64,000 bases of DNA, taken from positions 434,001 to 498,000 of the forward strand of contig NZ_BMVK01000003.1 of assembly GCF_014650675.1 (NCBI RefSeq). Reading direction: 5' to 3'. Every line of letters starts with the position of its first letter. Position 1 is the stretch's first letter. Shown here one piece after another: positions 53,783-61,817 of this stretch. The translations under genes and the position numbers were made by a program. This DNA is from Streptomyces anulatus (lineage in GTDB: Bacteria; Actinomycetota; Actinomycetes; Streptomycetales; Streptomycetaceae). The notes beneath the pieces are model-generated. The model was not told the origin of the DNA, ran no database searches, and saw only the letters and a program-made list of their open reading frames with translations.

Positions 53783-54438
53783 GGAGCCTCCCCCTTGAGC
53801 AGCTTGGGGAGGTCCTTCGTGTACTCCTCGGCCGTGGTGTCCTCGCCGTAGAGCACATACCCCTCGTCCGTCTTCGGGGAGAAGGCGATGACCTGGGCCC
53901 CGTGCATGGAGACGACGGTCCCGTCCTTCTCCTTCTTCGGCGCGTCGATGCCGATGCCGATCTGCCGCGCCCCGGCCTGGATGGTCGGGAAGTCGCCGGT
54001 GAGACCGGTGAAGGAGGGGTCCTGGGCGGAGAGCCACTTGCCGAGCGAGGCGGGGGTGTCGCGCTCGGGGTCGGTGGTGACGAAGACGACCTGGAGCTTC
54101 TCCTGGTCGGCCTTGGGCAGCTCCCGCTTGGCGAGGGAGATGTTGCTCATGGTCAGCGGGCAGACGTCGGGGCATTTGGTGTAGCCGAAGTAGATGAGCG
54201 TCGGCTTGCCCTTGGTCGCCTCGCGGAGGTCGTACTCCTTGCCGTGGGTGTCGGTGAGGACGAGGTTCGGCTTGGTGAACGGCTGGTCGAGGACGGTCGC
54301 GGCCTTGTTCTTCGGCGCGGCGCTGACGTCGGCGATGGATGAGGACTCCGCCTTGTCGTCAGCGGTGCCGCAGGCGGAGAGGGCCAGTGCGGCCGCGGCG
54401 GCGAACGCCACGGCCGTCACTGCTTTGGTAGTGCGCAT
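53779..54438 (-). CDS. sco: Sco1/SenC copper chaperone
   Basis: A 219-residue Sco protein, a thioredoxin-fold chaperone that delivers copper to cytochrome oxidase. The lipobox LALSACG gives lipid-Cys23. The copper motif is TKCPDVCP (CX3C), and the later His in SMHGAQVIAF completes the usual Cys-Cys-His site. VFVTTDPERDTPASLGKWL is a conserved surface. In S. lividans Sco also acts in development at low copper through GlxA. It starts after ycnI and overlaps ecuC. Confidence 0.94.
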   Translation of the reverse strand: MRTTKAVTAVAFAAAAALALSACGTADDKAESSSIADVSAAPKNKAATVLDQPFTKPNLVLTDTHGKEYDLREATKGKPTLIYFGYTKCPDVCPLTMSNISLAKRELPKADQEKLQVVFVTTDPERDTPASLGKWLSAQDPSFTGLTGDFPTIQAGARQIGIGIDAPKKEKDGTVVSMHGAQVIAFSPKTDEGYVLYGEDTTAEEYTKDLPKLLKGEAP

Positions 54439-54483
54439 GGGATGAGGTGTCCTGAACGTGGTGCGGGTGAGGGAACCGGCCGG

Positions 54484-55230
54484 TCAGGCCGAGCGGCGAC
54501 GTCCGGCGAGCACACCGAACGCGATGCCCCCGATGCCGATGACGATGCCGATGATGCCCAGCGTGCGGGCGGTGGTGTCGCTGGACGAGGAGGACGCGAC
54601 GGTGCTGCTCTTCTCGGACGACGCGTCGGTGTCGGCGGCCTTGTGGTCGTCGGCCTCCTTGGCGTCGTCGGCCGCGCCGCCGTGGTGGTCCTCGGCGGCG
54701 GCGGTCAGCTTCAGGACGGGGGCCGGGCTGTCGGGCTCCTCGCCGCCCGCCGCGGGCTCCTCGATCCAGCGGACGACTTCCTTGTTGTCGTACGTCTGGA
54801 TCGCCTTGAAGACGAGCTGGTCGGCGTCCTCGGGAAGCGCGCCGACGGAGACCGGGAACTGCTGGAAGTAGCCGGGGGCGATCTCGCCCTCGTCCGCGGT
54901 CCAGGTCACCTTGGAGACGGCCTCGGTGATCTTCTTGCCGTGCACCTCAAGAGGCTTGTCGAGCTTGCTCTTGGTGATGTCGATCTTCCAGCCGGGGACG
55001 GCCTGCGGGGTCACGGACGACAGCGGGTGATCGGCCGGGAAGTTCACTTCGAGCTTCACCGTCGAGGCCTGGTCGCGCTCGTTGGGGACCTTGAAGTTGA
55101 GCGTGGCGTATCCGCCCTTGGCGGCCTCGCCGACCGGCTGGACGCTGACGTGGGCGGCGGCCGGGCCGGCGATCAGCAGGACGGTGGACGCGGCGACGCC
55201 GCCGGCGAGGGCGATACGGGAAAGCTTCAT
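54484..55230 (-). CDS. YcnI-like (DUF1775) copper-binding membrane-anchored protein
   Basis: A 248-residue secreted, anchored protein. The signal peptide ends GPAAAHVSVQP, so the mature chain starts with His27, the copper ligand of YcnI proteins. The DUF1775 domain follows (to about 155), with RW in EVVRWIEEP. A long acidic and His-containing linker (EDHHGGAADDAKEADDHKAA) leads to a C-terminal TM helix (about 220-240) and RRR tail. It is probably the first gene of the copper operon; ATG 55230 has GGAGATTCC upstream. Copper handling outside the membrane is inferred from the family and the neighbours. Confidence 0.92.
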   Translation of the reverse strand: MKLSRIALAGGVAASTVLLIAGPAAAHVSVQPVGEAAKGGYATLNFKVPNERDQASTVKLEVNFPADHPLSSVTPQAVPGWKIDITKSKLDKPLEVHGKKITEAVSKVTWTADEGEIAPGYFQQFPVSVGALPEDADQLVFKAIQTYDNKEVVRWIEEPAAGGEEPDSPAPVLKLTAAAEDHHGGAADDAKEADDHKAADTDASSEKSSTVASSSSSDTTARTLGIIGIVIGIGGIAFGVLAGRRRSA

Positions 55231-55379
55231 GGCAGGAATCTCCACAGGGGAAACGGAACACGGTGGTCCGGCGCGCGGGTGCGCGGCGGCATCACGACAC
55301 CTCGTGGTCCGGTTCCGTGGGCGTACGGTGCACAGGAAGGTGCACGGACGGGTCCCGCGGGTTCGGTGGAGGCGTCGCG

Positions 55380-56243
55380 TCAGGCTGCGAGGGCGTACGG
55401 GGCCGGAGGCCCGCGCCTGATCACCAGATGTTGCAGAGGATCCCCGACGGCCGGTACCGGCACCTCGTCGGAGTGGCGCGGAACGCGCGGACCGGCCAGG
55501 AGCTGCTCGCGCGCCCCGGCCCGCAGGGCGCGGACGAGCGCGAGCGCGGCCCGCAGGGACCGCAGCCGGGCCCCGGCCGCCAGCGCCTGGGCGCTGTGGG
55601 CGGAGAGCCGGGCCAGTCCGAAGAGGGCGATCTCGCCGCGTCGTAGCAGCCAGCCGGTGGCGAGCGCGACGAGGACGTGGGCCAGGAACATCGGCAGGCT
55701 CGGCAGCAGCGCGGACACCGCGGCGCAGACCTGCGCGATGCCGGAGGCGCCGTCCGGGGCCGCCGACGCGGCGGTCCCGACCGCTCCGGCCCCGCCGTCC
55801 GCGAGATGACCGTGGGTCCCCGCGAGCGTCGACGGGTCGATGCCGGCGGAGGAGACGATGCGGTGGGCGTCGGTCGCGTTCAGCTGCGCCGGTCCGGCAC
55901 CGCAGACGAGGCCGGCGGCGAACCGGATGAGCGGGTTGTCGCCGCCCGTGGGCGCGGCGGCGGCCGGGGCCCGGTCGTGGTTGCCGTACGCGAAGAGCAT
56001 GTGCAGGAGGATCTGCCCGCCGGCCAGCGCGCCCACGATCGACGGAAGGGAGCGTTCCCGTCCGGCGAGGACCGTGGCGAAGCCGAGGATGCCGAGGAAT
56101 CCGGCGAGCAGGGTCCACGCGGGGACGGGCGCTCCGGCGGCGAGCGCGTGTCCGGCCGCGGACAGCACGACGCAGGCCGCGGTGAACACCGCGGCCCTCA
56201 TGAGCCGCAGACCGGCTCCGGCGTGTGCGAGAGGCGTGGACAT
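55380..56243 (-). CDS. Hypothetical multi-pass membrane protein
   Basis: A 287-residue membrane protein with about six hydrophobic segments (first about 14-38, second 42-62, third 70-90, another at about 170-190). No family I recognise. A His-containing stretch, GTHGHLADGG, occurs in the middle, and the C-terminal half is an arginine-rich, probably cytoplasmic helix region (ARLRSLRAALALVRALRAGA). It lies 149 bases upstream of ycnI on the same strand, so a link to copper is possible but not shown. ATG 56243 is used, with a weak ribosome site. Confidence 0.7.
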   Translation of the reverse strand: MSTPLAHAGAGLRLMRAAVFTAACVVLSAAGHALAAGAPVPAWTLLAGFLGILGFATVLAGRERSLPSIVGALAGGQILLHMLFAYGNHDRAPAAAAPTGGDNPLIRFAAGLVCGAGPAQLNATDAHRIVSSAGIDPSTLAGTHGHLADGGAGAVGTAASAAPDGASGIAQVCAAVSALLPSLPMFLAHVLVALATGWLLRRGEIALFGLARLSAHSAQALAAGARLRSLRAALALVRALRAGAREQLLAGPRVPRHSDEVPVPAVGDPLQHLVIRRGPPAPYALAA

Positions 56244-56497
56244 GGCCGGGACATCATCGCACTGCACCCCCCTGCGCCGTACGGCAGGTCCGGAAGATCA
56301 GGCTCCGTCCCCAACCGTGCTTGTTGGGCCCGTTCGCGGGGGATGTACGGACCGGGGGCGCGCACCCCGGGGCACCGGACGCACGCCCGGTGACCTGGTG
56401 CCGGGCGGGTTTATACACCGGGTGGCCGAAAATCCACATCCGCCGAATGAGGGCTCTCCCACCCGATCCGTGCTTACGAAGTGCCGAGGGCGGCAAT

Positions 56498-56511
56498 ACG
56501 TATCGATACGT
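56498..56511. promoter_or_regulatory. 14-bp palindrome ACGTATCGATACGT
   Basis: A perfect dyad 25 bases upstream of the ATPase gene start, in the 293-base divergent gap (56244-56536) that otherwise holds no gene. Operator function is inferred. Confidence 0.4.
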
Positions 56512-56536
56512 CGAGCCGCAGCCAGGAGGCTGAAAG

Positions 56537-57058
56537 ATGAGCATCTGGTGGTCTCTCCATTTGCGGCGCGAAGCCGCGAGCGTCCCGCTCGCCCGTCGTT
56601 TTCTGCTCGGCACCATGGAAACCGCAGGGGTGGATCCGGACATCTCCTTCGACCTGTCGGTCGCGCTCAGCGAGGCCTGTGCGAACGCCGTCGAGCACGG
56701 CGGCGACCGTACGGCTCTCGGGGAACCGGGGGATACCGGGTACGGACGCCCTGCCGCGGACTCCGGGCAGTACCGGGTCACGGCCTATCTGGACGGCGAG
56801 AAATGCCGTATCGAGGTCAGTGACTCGGGGCCGGGCTTCCCCGCCCGGCGCGCGCTTCGCCCAGCCGCACCTTCCGAACAGCAGCACACCCGGCCCGCGC
56901 TTCCCGCGCGGGACGCCGAGGCCGAGAGCGGCCGGGGTCTCGACCTCATCCAGCAGCTCTCGGACCACGTCCAGTTCGGCAACCGGCCGGGCCACGGCGC
57001 CGTGGTGCGCTTCGACAAGGTCCTGAAATGGCGCGAGGGCGCGCTGCTCACGGTGTAG
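56537..57058 (+). CDS. Anti-sigma-factor-like ATP-binding (HATPase_c) protein
   Basis: A 173-residue GHKL ATPase with no kinase dimerisation domain, like RsbW/SpoIIAB-type regulators. Motifs: N box ALSEACANAVEH, G1 VSDSGPGFPAR, and G2 ESGRGLDLIQQLSDHV. In Streptomyces many such proteins phosphorylate or bind partner anti-sigma antagonists; no sigma factor or antagonist is adjacent. A 50-residue insertion rich in Pro/Glu/Arg separates G1 and G2 (about 105-130). The ATG is preceded by CAGGAGGCTGAAAG. Its last 8 codons form one arm of the hairpin that follows. Confidence 0.86.
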   Translation: MSIWWSLHLRREAASVPLARRFLLGTMETAGVDPDISFDLSVALSEACANAVEHGGDRTALGEPGDTGYGRPAADSGQYRVTAYLDGEKCRIEVSDSGPGFPARRALRPAAPSEQQHTRPALPARDAEAESGRGLDLIQQLSDHVQFGNRPGHGAVVRFDKVLKWREGALLTV

Positions 57059-57075
57059 TGAGCAGCGCGCCCTCG
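57034..57075. terminator. Long hairpin overlapping the ATPase stop, shared terminator
   Basis: A perfect 18-bp repeat (57034-57051 with 57058-57075) with a 6-base loop that contains most of the TAG stop (56-58). It serves the convergent ATPase gene and pepP. Confidence 0.85.
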
Positions 57076-57094
57076 TGAGAGGTACGGCAGTGGG

Positions 57095-58573
57095 TCAGCC
57101 CTTCAGCCGCGCCATCCAGGCCTCGACCTCGTCGGCCTGGCGGGGCAGCGTGTCGGAGAGGTTCCGGTTGCCGTCCTCGGTGACGAGGATGTCGTCCTCG
57201 ATCCGGACGCCGATGCCCCGGTACTCCTCGGGCACGGTCAGGTCGTCGGCCTGGAAGTACAGACCCGGCTCCACGGTCAGGCAGACACCCGGCTCCAGGA
57301 CACCGTCCACGTACGCCTCGGTGCGCGCGACGGCGCAGTCGTGGACGTCCATGCCGAGCATGTGGCCCGTGCCGTGGAGGGTCCAGCGGCGCTGGAGGCC
57401 GAGCTCCAGGACCTTGTCCACGTCCAGGTCGCCGAGCAGACCCCACGCGACGAGCTTCTCGGCGAGCACGCGCTGCGAGGCGTCGTGGAAGTCGCGGAAG
57501 GTGGCGCCGGGCTTCACGGCGGCGATGCCCGCCTCCTGGGCCTCGTACACCGCGTCGTAGATCTTGCGCTGGAGCGGCGAGAACGTGCCGTTGATCGGCA
57601 GGGTGCGCGTCACGTCGGCCGTGTAGAGGTCGTTGGTCTCCACGCCGGCGTCCAGGAGCAGCAGCTCGCCGGAGCGGACGTCGCCGTCGTTGCGGACCCA
57701 GTGCAGGGTGGTGGCGTGCGGACCGGCGGCGCAGATCGAGGCGTAGCCGATGTCGTTGCCCTCGATGCGGGCACGCAGGAAGAACGTGCCCTCGATGAAG
57801 CGCTCGCTGGTCGCCTCGGCCTTGTCCAGGCTCTTCACGACGTCCTCGAAGCCGCGCGCGGTGGCGTCGCACGCCTTCTGCAGCTCGGCGATCTCGAAGG
57901 CGTCCTTCACCAGGCGGGCCTCGGAGAGGTAGACGCGCAGCTCCTCGTCGCGCTCCGCGGTGACCTTGTCGGTGAGGGCGGACTCGACGGACGGGTCGTG
58001 CCCACGCACATTGCGGACCGGGCCGGTGGCCTCGGTCAGGGCGGCGGTCAGCTCGCGGACATCCTTCGTGGGGATGTTCAGCAGCTGCTCGGCCTCGGAG
58101 AGGGAGTTCCGCCGGCCGACCCACAGCTCGCCCTGGCCGTCGAGCCAGAACTCGCCGTTCTCCCGGTTGGAGCGCGGCAGCAGGTACAGGGTCGCCTCGT
58201 GGCCGCCGCCCTTCGGCTCCAGGACGAGAACGCCGTCCTGGGTCTGGTCGCCGGTGAGGTACGCGTACTCGGTGGAGGCGCGGAAGGCGTACTCGGTGTC
58301 GTTGGAGCGGGTCTTCAGGTTGCCCGCGGGGATGACCAGGCGCTCGCCGGGGAAGCGGGCGGAGAGCGCGGCGCGCCGGGCGGCGGTGTGCTCGGCCTGG
58401 GCGATCGGCTGCAGGCCGTGCTGCTCCGTGTCGGCCCAGCCGGACTTCATGTTGTCGGCGAGCTCGTCGGAGATGCCCGGGTACAGGCCGTTCTTCCGCT
58501 GCTTGACCGCTTCCTCTGCTTCGTTCTCCTCGGTCTCCTGCTCCGGGTTCTCCGGGATGAGCTCCTCAGACAC
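57095..58573 (-). CDS. pepP: Xaa-Pro aminopeptidase
   Basis: A 492-residue M24B metallopeptidase that removes an N-terminal residue before proline. After an acidic N-terminal stretch (EQETEENEAEEAV) and the creatinase N-domain, the catalytic domain has all ligands: LLLDAGVETNDLYTADVTRT (Asp, Asp), LHGTGHMLGMDVHD (His), CLTVEPGLYF (Glu) and IRIEDD (Glu). Length and motifs match the actinobacterial enzymes once studied as XPAP. GTG 58573 has AAGGAG 10 bases upstream. Convergent with the ATPase gene. Confidence 0.95.
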   Translation of the reverse strand: MSEELIPENPEQETEENEAEEAVKQRKNGLYPGISDELADNMKSGWADTEQHGLQPIAQAEHTAARRAALSARFPGERLVIPAGNLKTRSNDTEYAFRASTEYAYLTGDQTQDGVLVLEPKGGGHEATLYLLPRSNRENGEFWLDGQGELWVGRRNSLSEAEQLLNIPTKDVRELTAALTEATGPVRNVRGHDPSVESALTDKVTAERDEELRVYLSEARLVKDAFEIAELQKACDATARGFEDVVKSLDKAEATSERFIEGTFFLRARIEGNDIGYASICAAGPHATTLHWVRNDGDVRSGELLLLDAGVETNDLYTADVTRTLPINGTFSPLQRKIYDAVYEAQEAGIAAVKPGATFRDFHDASQRVLAEKLVAWGLLGDLDVDKVLELGLQRRWTLHGTGHMLGMDVHDCAVARTEAYVDGVLEPGVCLTVEPGLYFQADDLTVPEEYRGIGVRIEDDILVTEDGNRNLSDTLPRQADEVEAWMARLKG

Positions 58574-58711
58574 GATGTGTTTCTCCTTGAGTACGACACT
58601 GGACCACAACCCATCGTACGGGCGTACGGAAGGGGGCACAGGGCCGAAGGACCTCTTACCGGAGAGACCGCCGGCGGATCGGTCGAAGGGGCGGCGGACC
58701 GATGTGGGCGG

Positions 58712-60199
58712 TCAGTCGAAGTGGGCGGCGAGGATCACGACGTCCTCGGCGGAATCGCTCCGGTCGAGGCCGTCGGGGAGCATCGTGCGCAGGACGTGGT
58801 CGGCGACGGCCGCCGGATCGTGCCGGTCCGACTTCGGTACGGAGGCGGCGGCGGAGTGCAGCCGGGCGAAGGCGCGGTCCATCGCGTCCCCGGTACGGCG
58901 CAGCAGCCCGTCCGTGTAGAGCAGCACCGTTTCGCCGGGTGCCGGGCTGAACTCCACGCTCGGCGCCTCCCAGCAGGCGAGCATCCCCAGCGGGGCGGAG
59001 AGTGTGGTCTCGACGAACTCGCAGCGCCGTTCGCCGAGGACCAGGGGCGGGGTGTGTCCGGCCCCGGCCAGCACGACCTTGCGGGCGGCGGGCTCGCAGT
59101 AGGCGAAGAGGGCGGTCGCGGTCCGCGCGGGCTCGGTGAGCCGCAGCAGCAGTTCCAGGTCGGAGAGGACGGCGACGGGGTCCTCGCCCTCCATCACGGC
59201 GTACGCCCGCAGGCTGGCGCGCAGCCGGCCCATGGCGGCCATGGCGCTCGGTCCCGACCCGCCCACGGAGCCGACGGCGAGGCCGAGCGTGCGGTCGGGA
59301 AGCGGCAGCGCGTCGTACCAGTCGCCGCCGCCCCGGGGGCCGGTGCGGTGCCGGGCGGCGAGCTGGACGCCGGGGATCCGGGGCAGCCGGCTGGGCAGCA
59401 GCTCCTCGGCGACGGCGGCGACGTCCGCGCGGGCGCGCTCCAGCTCGATCAGACGGGCCAGGTGTTCGGTGGCGTAGCGCGCGTAGAGGCCGGCGAGGTG
59501 GCGCTGCTTCTGCGCGGGCTCGGCCGGTTCGTCGTAGAGCCAGACGGCCGCGCCGAGGCGGCCGGCCGCCTCGGAGGCGAGCGGGAGGGCGTAGCTGGCG
59601 GCGTAGCCGAGCCGGGCGGCGACCTCGCGGTGCCGGGGGTCCAGGTCCTTCTCGCCGAGCAGGTCGGGGCTGGTGACCCCGTCGACGGTGTCCGGCAGCC
59701 CGTCGAGGACGCGGCCGAGCGCGGTGGCCGCGCGCGGCACGGTCTCGATGTGGCCGAGCTCGGCGTGGCTGAGTCCGAGGCCGAGGGTGGCGGAGGGGCC
59801 TTCGCCGTTCGCCGGTTCCAGAACGAGAAGTCCGCGGCGGGCTCCGACGAGGGCGGCTCCGGCCTGCAACAGCTCGTTCAGGGCGTCGTCGAGGGTGTTC
59901 GTCCCGGCCAGCCGCTCGGTGAGTTCGTGCAGGGTCGTGAGGTCCGAGACCCAGCCCGCGAGCCGGTCCTGGATGAAGGGTCCGGGCGGTCCCGGAACCT
60001 CCGTCAGGGGAGCGGAAGTGTGCGTTGAAACCGGAACTTCTGGATCGATTCCAGCCACTTTCGGCAGGTGTGGGGCGCTCATGGCAGCCAGCTTTCCGAC
60101 CGGTGCGATTCGTCGAATAGCATCGCAAACCCCCATGTGATTCTGCGCCACTATCAATGCATCCACATGTACACGCACAAGTAACCCGATGTCCAGCAT
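58712..60199 (-). CDS. PP2C/SpoIIE-type serine phosphatase with GAF domain
   Basis: A 495-residue protein. After about 85 variable residues comes a GAF-like domain (about 90-245; TLHELTERLAGTNTLDDALN, GARRGLLVLEPANG), then a SpoIIE-type PP2C domain (about 265-495). Catalytic segments are GGDWYDALPLPD, LAVGSVGGSG and the late TDGLLRRTGDAMD and SDSAEDVVILAAHF. These phosphatases dephosphorylate anti-sigma-factor antagonists. That pairs in concept with the HATPase at 56537, though no antagonist gene is seen. ATG 60199 uses AAGGG close by; an ATG at 60082 with GGAAAG is an alternative that removes 39 residues. Confidence 0.88.
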   Translation of the reverse strand: MLDIGLLVRVHVDALIVAQNHMGVCDAIRRIAPVGKLAAMSAPHLPKVAGIDPEVPVSTHTSAPLTEVPGPPGPFIQDRLAGWVSDLTTLHELTERLAGTNTLDDALNELLQAGAALVGARRGLLVLEPANGEGPSATLGLGLSHAELGHIETVPRAATALGRVLDGLPDTVDGVTSPDLLGEKDLDPRHREVAARLGYAASYALPLASEAAGRLGAAVWLYDEPAEPAQKQRHLAGLYARYATEHLARLIELERARADVAAVAEELLPSRLPRIPGVQLAARHRTGPRGGGDWYDALPLPDRTLGLAVGSVGGSGPSAMAAMGRLRASLRAYAVMEGEDPVAVLSDLELLLRLTEPARTATALFAYCEPAARKVVLAGAGHTPPLVLGERRCEFVETTLSAPLGMLACWEAPSVEFSPAPGETVLLYTDGLLRRTGDAMDRAFARLHSAAASVPKSDRHDPAAVADHVLRTMLPDGLDRSDSAEDVVILAAHFD

Positions 60200-60822
60200 T
60201 GTCCCTTCGGGTGCCGGGTGATTCGCGCTCTCCCAGTGTCGGTTAACTTGGCCGAAAATTGCACCCTATGGACGCTATTTACGATCGACTGGGGCTGCTC
60301 AACAGGGGGTACCTCCGGGGTCAAGTCGCCGGAGGAGCGTCATTCCGGGCATGCTGGGTACGTAAACGGTGATGCGCGGGTGCGGTTGTGATCGCCCAGG
60401 AACCCGGCAGCGGGTTCGGGCGTCCTTACCCGTGAAGGTGACGCCCCCGCCCCGGACGGCGGGGTTCGCACCGGGGACGGCAGGCGAGGCGCATGCCGCC
60501 CACGCCCAGCGATCACCGGCCCGGCTCGACCCGCTCGGTTCGACCCGCACGACTCCGCCGGGGCAGCACGAATCCGCTCGGGCAGTTCGGCCCCGCTCGG
60601 TTCGACTCCGCTCGACTCTGCTCGGTTCGGCTCTGTTCCACCCCAGATCGGTTCTATTCGGATCGGTTCCACTCGGCTCGGCTCGACTCACGCTCGGTAT
60701 CGACGGCACGCCCGTACCGCAGAACTGATGAGCACGTACGCACAGCGATGAGATACGCACGTGGTGTCACACACGCGTGGTGTCATGTGGACTCGGCGTT
60801 CAACGGAAAGGAACGAGCGCTC
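60200..60822. other. Gene-free region upstream of the Prim-Pol-like gene
   Basis: 623 bases with no supported gene. The left part (60200-60300) is AT-richer and is the upstream region of the phosphatase gene. The right part contains a degenerate CTCGGTTCG repeat (60532-60697). No clear promoter is seen. Confidence 0.5.
60532..60697. repeat. Degenerate tandem repeat, core CTCGGTTCGACTC
   Basis: About 12 imperfect units built from CTCGA/CTCGGTTCG with CCG, CTCTG and ATTCG spacers. It looks like a decayed microsatellite rather than a coding region; open frames across it are shadows rich in Arg/Ser/Glu. Confidence 0.6.
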
Positions 60823-61566
60823 ATGCGCGAGATCCTCGGAAGGCGACGCAGGCTCCGGCTCCGGCGCAAGGAGGGGACCGCCCGGCTCGACGCGGCCCTG
60901 ACCTGCGCCACCGTATGGCAATGGCCCGTGCTCCCCGGAGTGGGGACGGCGCAGGCCGGCCCGCGCGGCGAGAGCGGCGGCCTCGGCTGCGCCTGCCCCG
61001 AACCCGACTGCGCCGTACCGGGCGCACACCCCTTCGAACCCGGCCTGCTGGCGGCCACCACGGACGAGCGCATGGTGCGCTGGTGGTGGACCCACCGGCC
61101 CGCCGCCCCCGTCATGCTGGCGACCGGCGGCCGTGCGCCCTGCGCGGTGAGCCTGCCCGCCGTGGCCGGCGCCAGAGCGCTGAGCGCCCTCGACGTCCTC
61201 GGCATGCGGCTCGGCCCCGTCGTGGCGACGCCCACCCGGTGGTCCCTGCTGGTGGCCCCGTACACCCTGGAACGGCTCGGCGAGCTGCTGTACGCGAAGG
61301 ACTGGGTGCCCAGCTCGCTCCGGTTCCACGGCGAGGGTGGCTATCTCGTCCTGCCGCCGTCCCGGACCGGCGCGGGCCAGGTCCGCTGGGAGCGGCCCCC
61401 CGCGCGGCTCGGGGCCTCCGACGCCGCCCCGGTCTCCCACGGACGGGCGAAGGGCGGGGCTCCCGCGGTCGCCGCGCCCTGGCTCCCGGACGTCGAAGCG
61501 GTCCTGGACGCCCTGGTCGAGGCGAGCACCGGCGCTCCGGGCGGCGGCAGCCGACTGGCCCACTGA
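60823..61566 (+). CDS. Bifunctional DNA primase/polymerase (Prim-Pol)-like protein
   Basis: A 247-residue protein like the N-terminal Prim-Pol domain (PF09250 type) found in many Streptomyces. After a basic start (GRRRRLRLRRKEGTARL) it has WQWPVLPGVGT, a CACPEPDCAVPGAHPF cysteine cluster (CX1CX4C), then TTDERMVRWWWTHRPAAPVM. Later, VSLPAVAGARALSALDVLG replaces the DxD that polymerases of this group usually show, so activity is doubtful. No helicase or replication initiator follows it. ATG 60823 has AAAGGAACG upstream. A chromosomal stand-alone copy; role unknown. Confidence 0.7.
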   Translation: MREILGRRRRLRLRRKEGTARLDAALTCATVWQWPVLPGVGTAQAGPRGESGGLGCACPEPDCAVPGAHPFEPGLLAATTDERMVRWWWTHRPAAPVMLATGGRAPCAVSLPAVAGARALSALDVLGMRLGPVVATPTRWSLLVAPYTLERLGELLYAKDWVPSSLRFHGEGGYLVLPPSRTGAGQVRWERPPARLGASDAAPVSHGRAKGGAPAVAAPWLPDVEAVLDALVEASTGAPGGGSRLAH

Positions 61567-61616
61567 CCGCCGCACGCTGACCTGCCCACGGGAATCACGG
61601 CGCCCAGGCGGTGTCC

Positions 61617-61693
61617 GGCCCGCGGCGTTCGGCTCGCGGTGCCCGGCTCGCGGTGCCCGGCTCGTGGTGCCCGGCTCACAGCGCCCGGCTCAC
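61617..61693. repeat. 14-bp tandem repeat array
   Basis: Five full copies and one half copy of a 14-base unit close to GGCTCGCGGTGCCC (61617-61686, then GGCTCAC). Copies 2 and 3 are identical and the ends diverge. The last copy is also the left arm of the hairpin at 61684-61713. Confidence 0.8.
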
Positions 61694-61713
61694 TCGAACG
61701 GGTGTGAGCCGGG
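61684..61713 (+). terminator. Hairpin after the Prim-Pol-like gene
   Basis: Arms CCCGGCTCAC (61684-61693) and 61704-61713, 10 bp with a 10-base loop; formed from the end of the 14-bp repeat array. Confidence 0.5.
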
Positions 61714-61817
61714 CCGGATCCCCGGTAAACGGGTGCCGCGCGAGCCGGCGGCGCCCATTGCGCCGATATCGTCGCCCCGTCGTCAGGAATTCCGCGCAGT
61801 CGCCAGGTGGGGCCACC

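Noticed and set aside
51516..53798. A 760-residue open frame on the + strand
   Set aside because: Antisense shadow of copCD and ecuC; no start signal and unnatural composition.
60595..60680. tRNA-like GGTTCGA elements
   Set aside because: They are repeat units; no cloverleaf can be drawn around them. No tRNA was seen anywhere in the window.
60299..60760. - strand frame rich in EPSRVERS-type repeats
   Set aside because: It is a translation of the degenerate CTCGGTTCG repeat; no ribosome site or homologous fold.
60532..61693. The repeat arrays as a CRISPR
   Set aside because: Units are short and adjacent, with no spacers of constant size and no cas genes.
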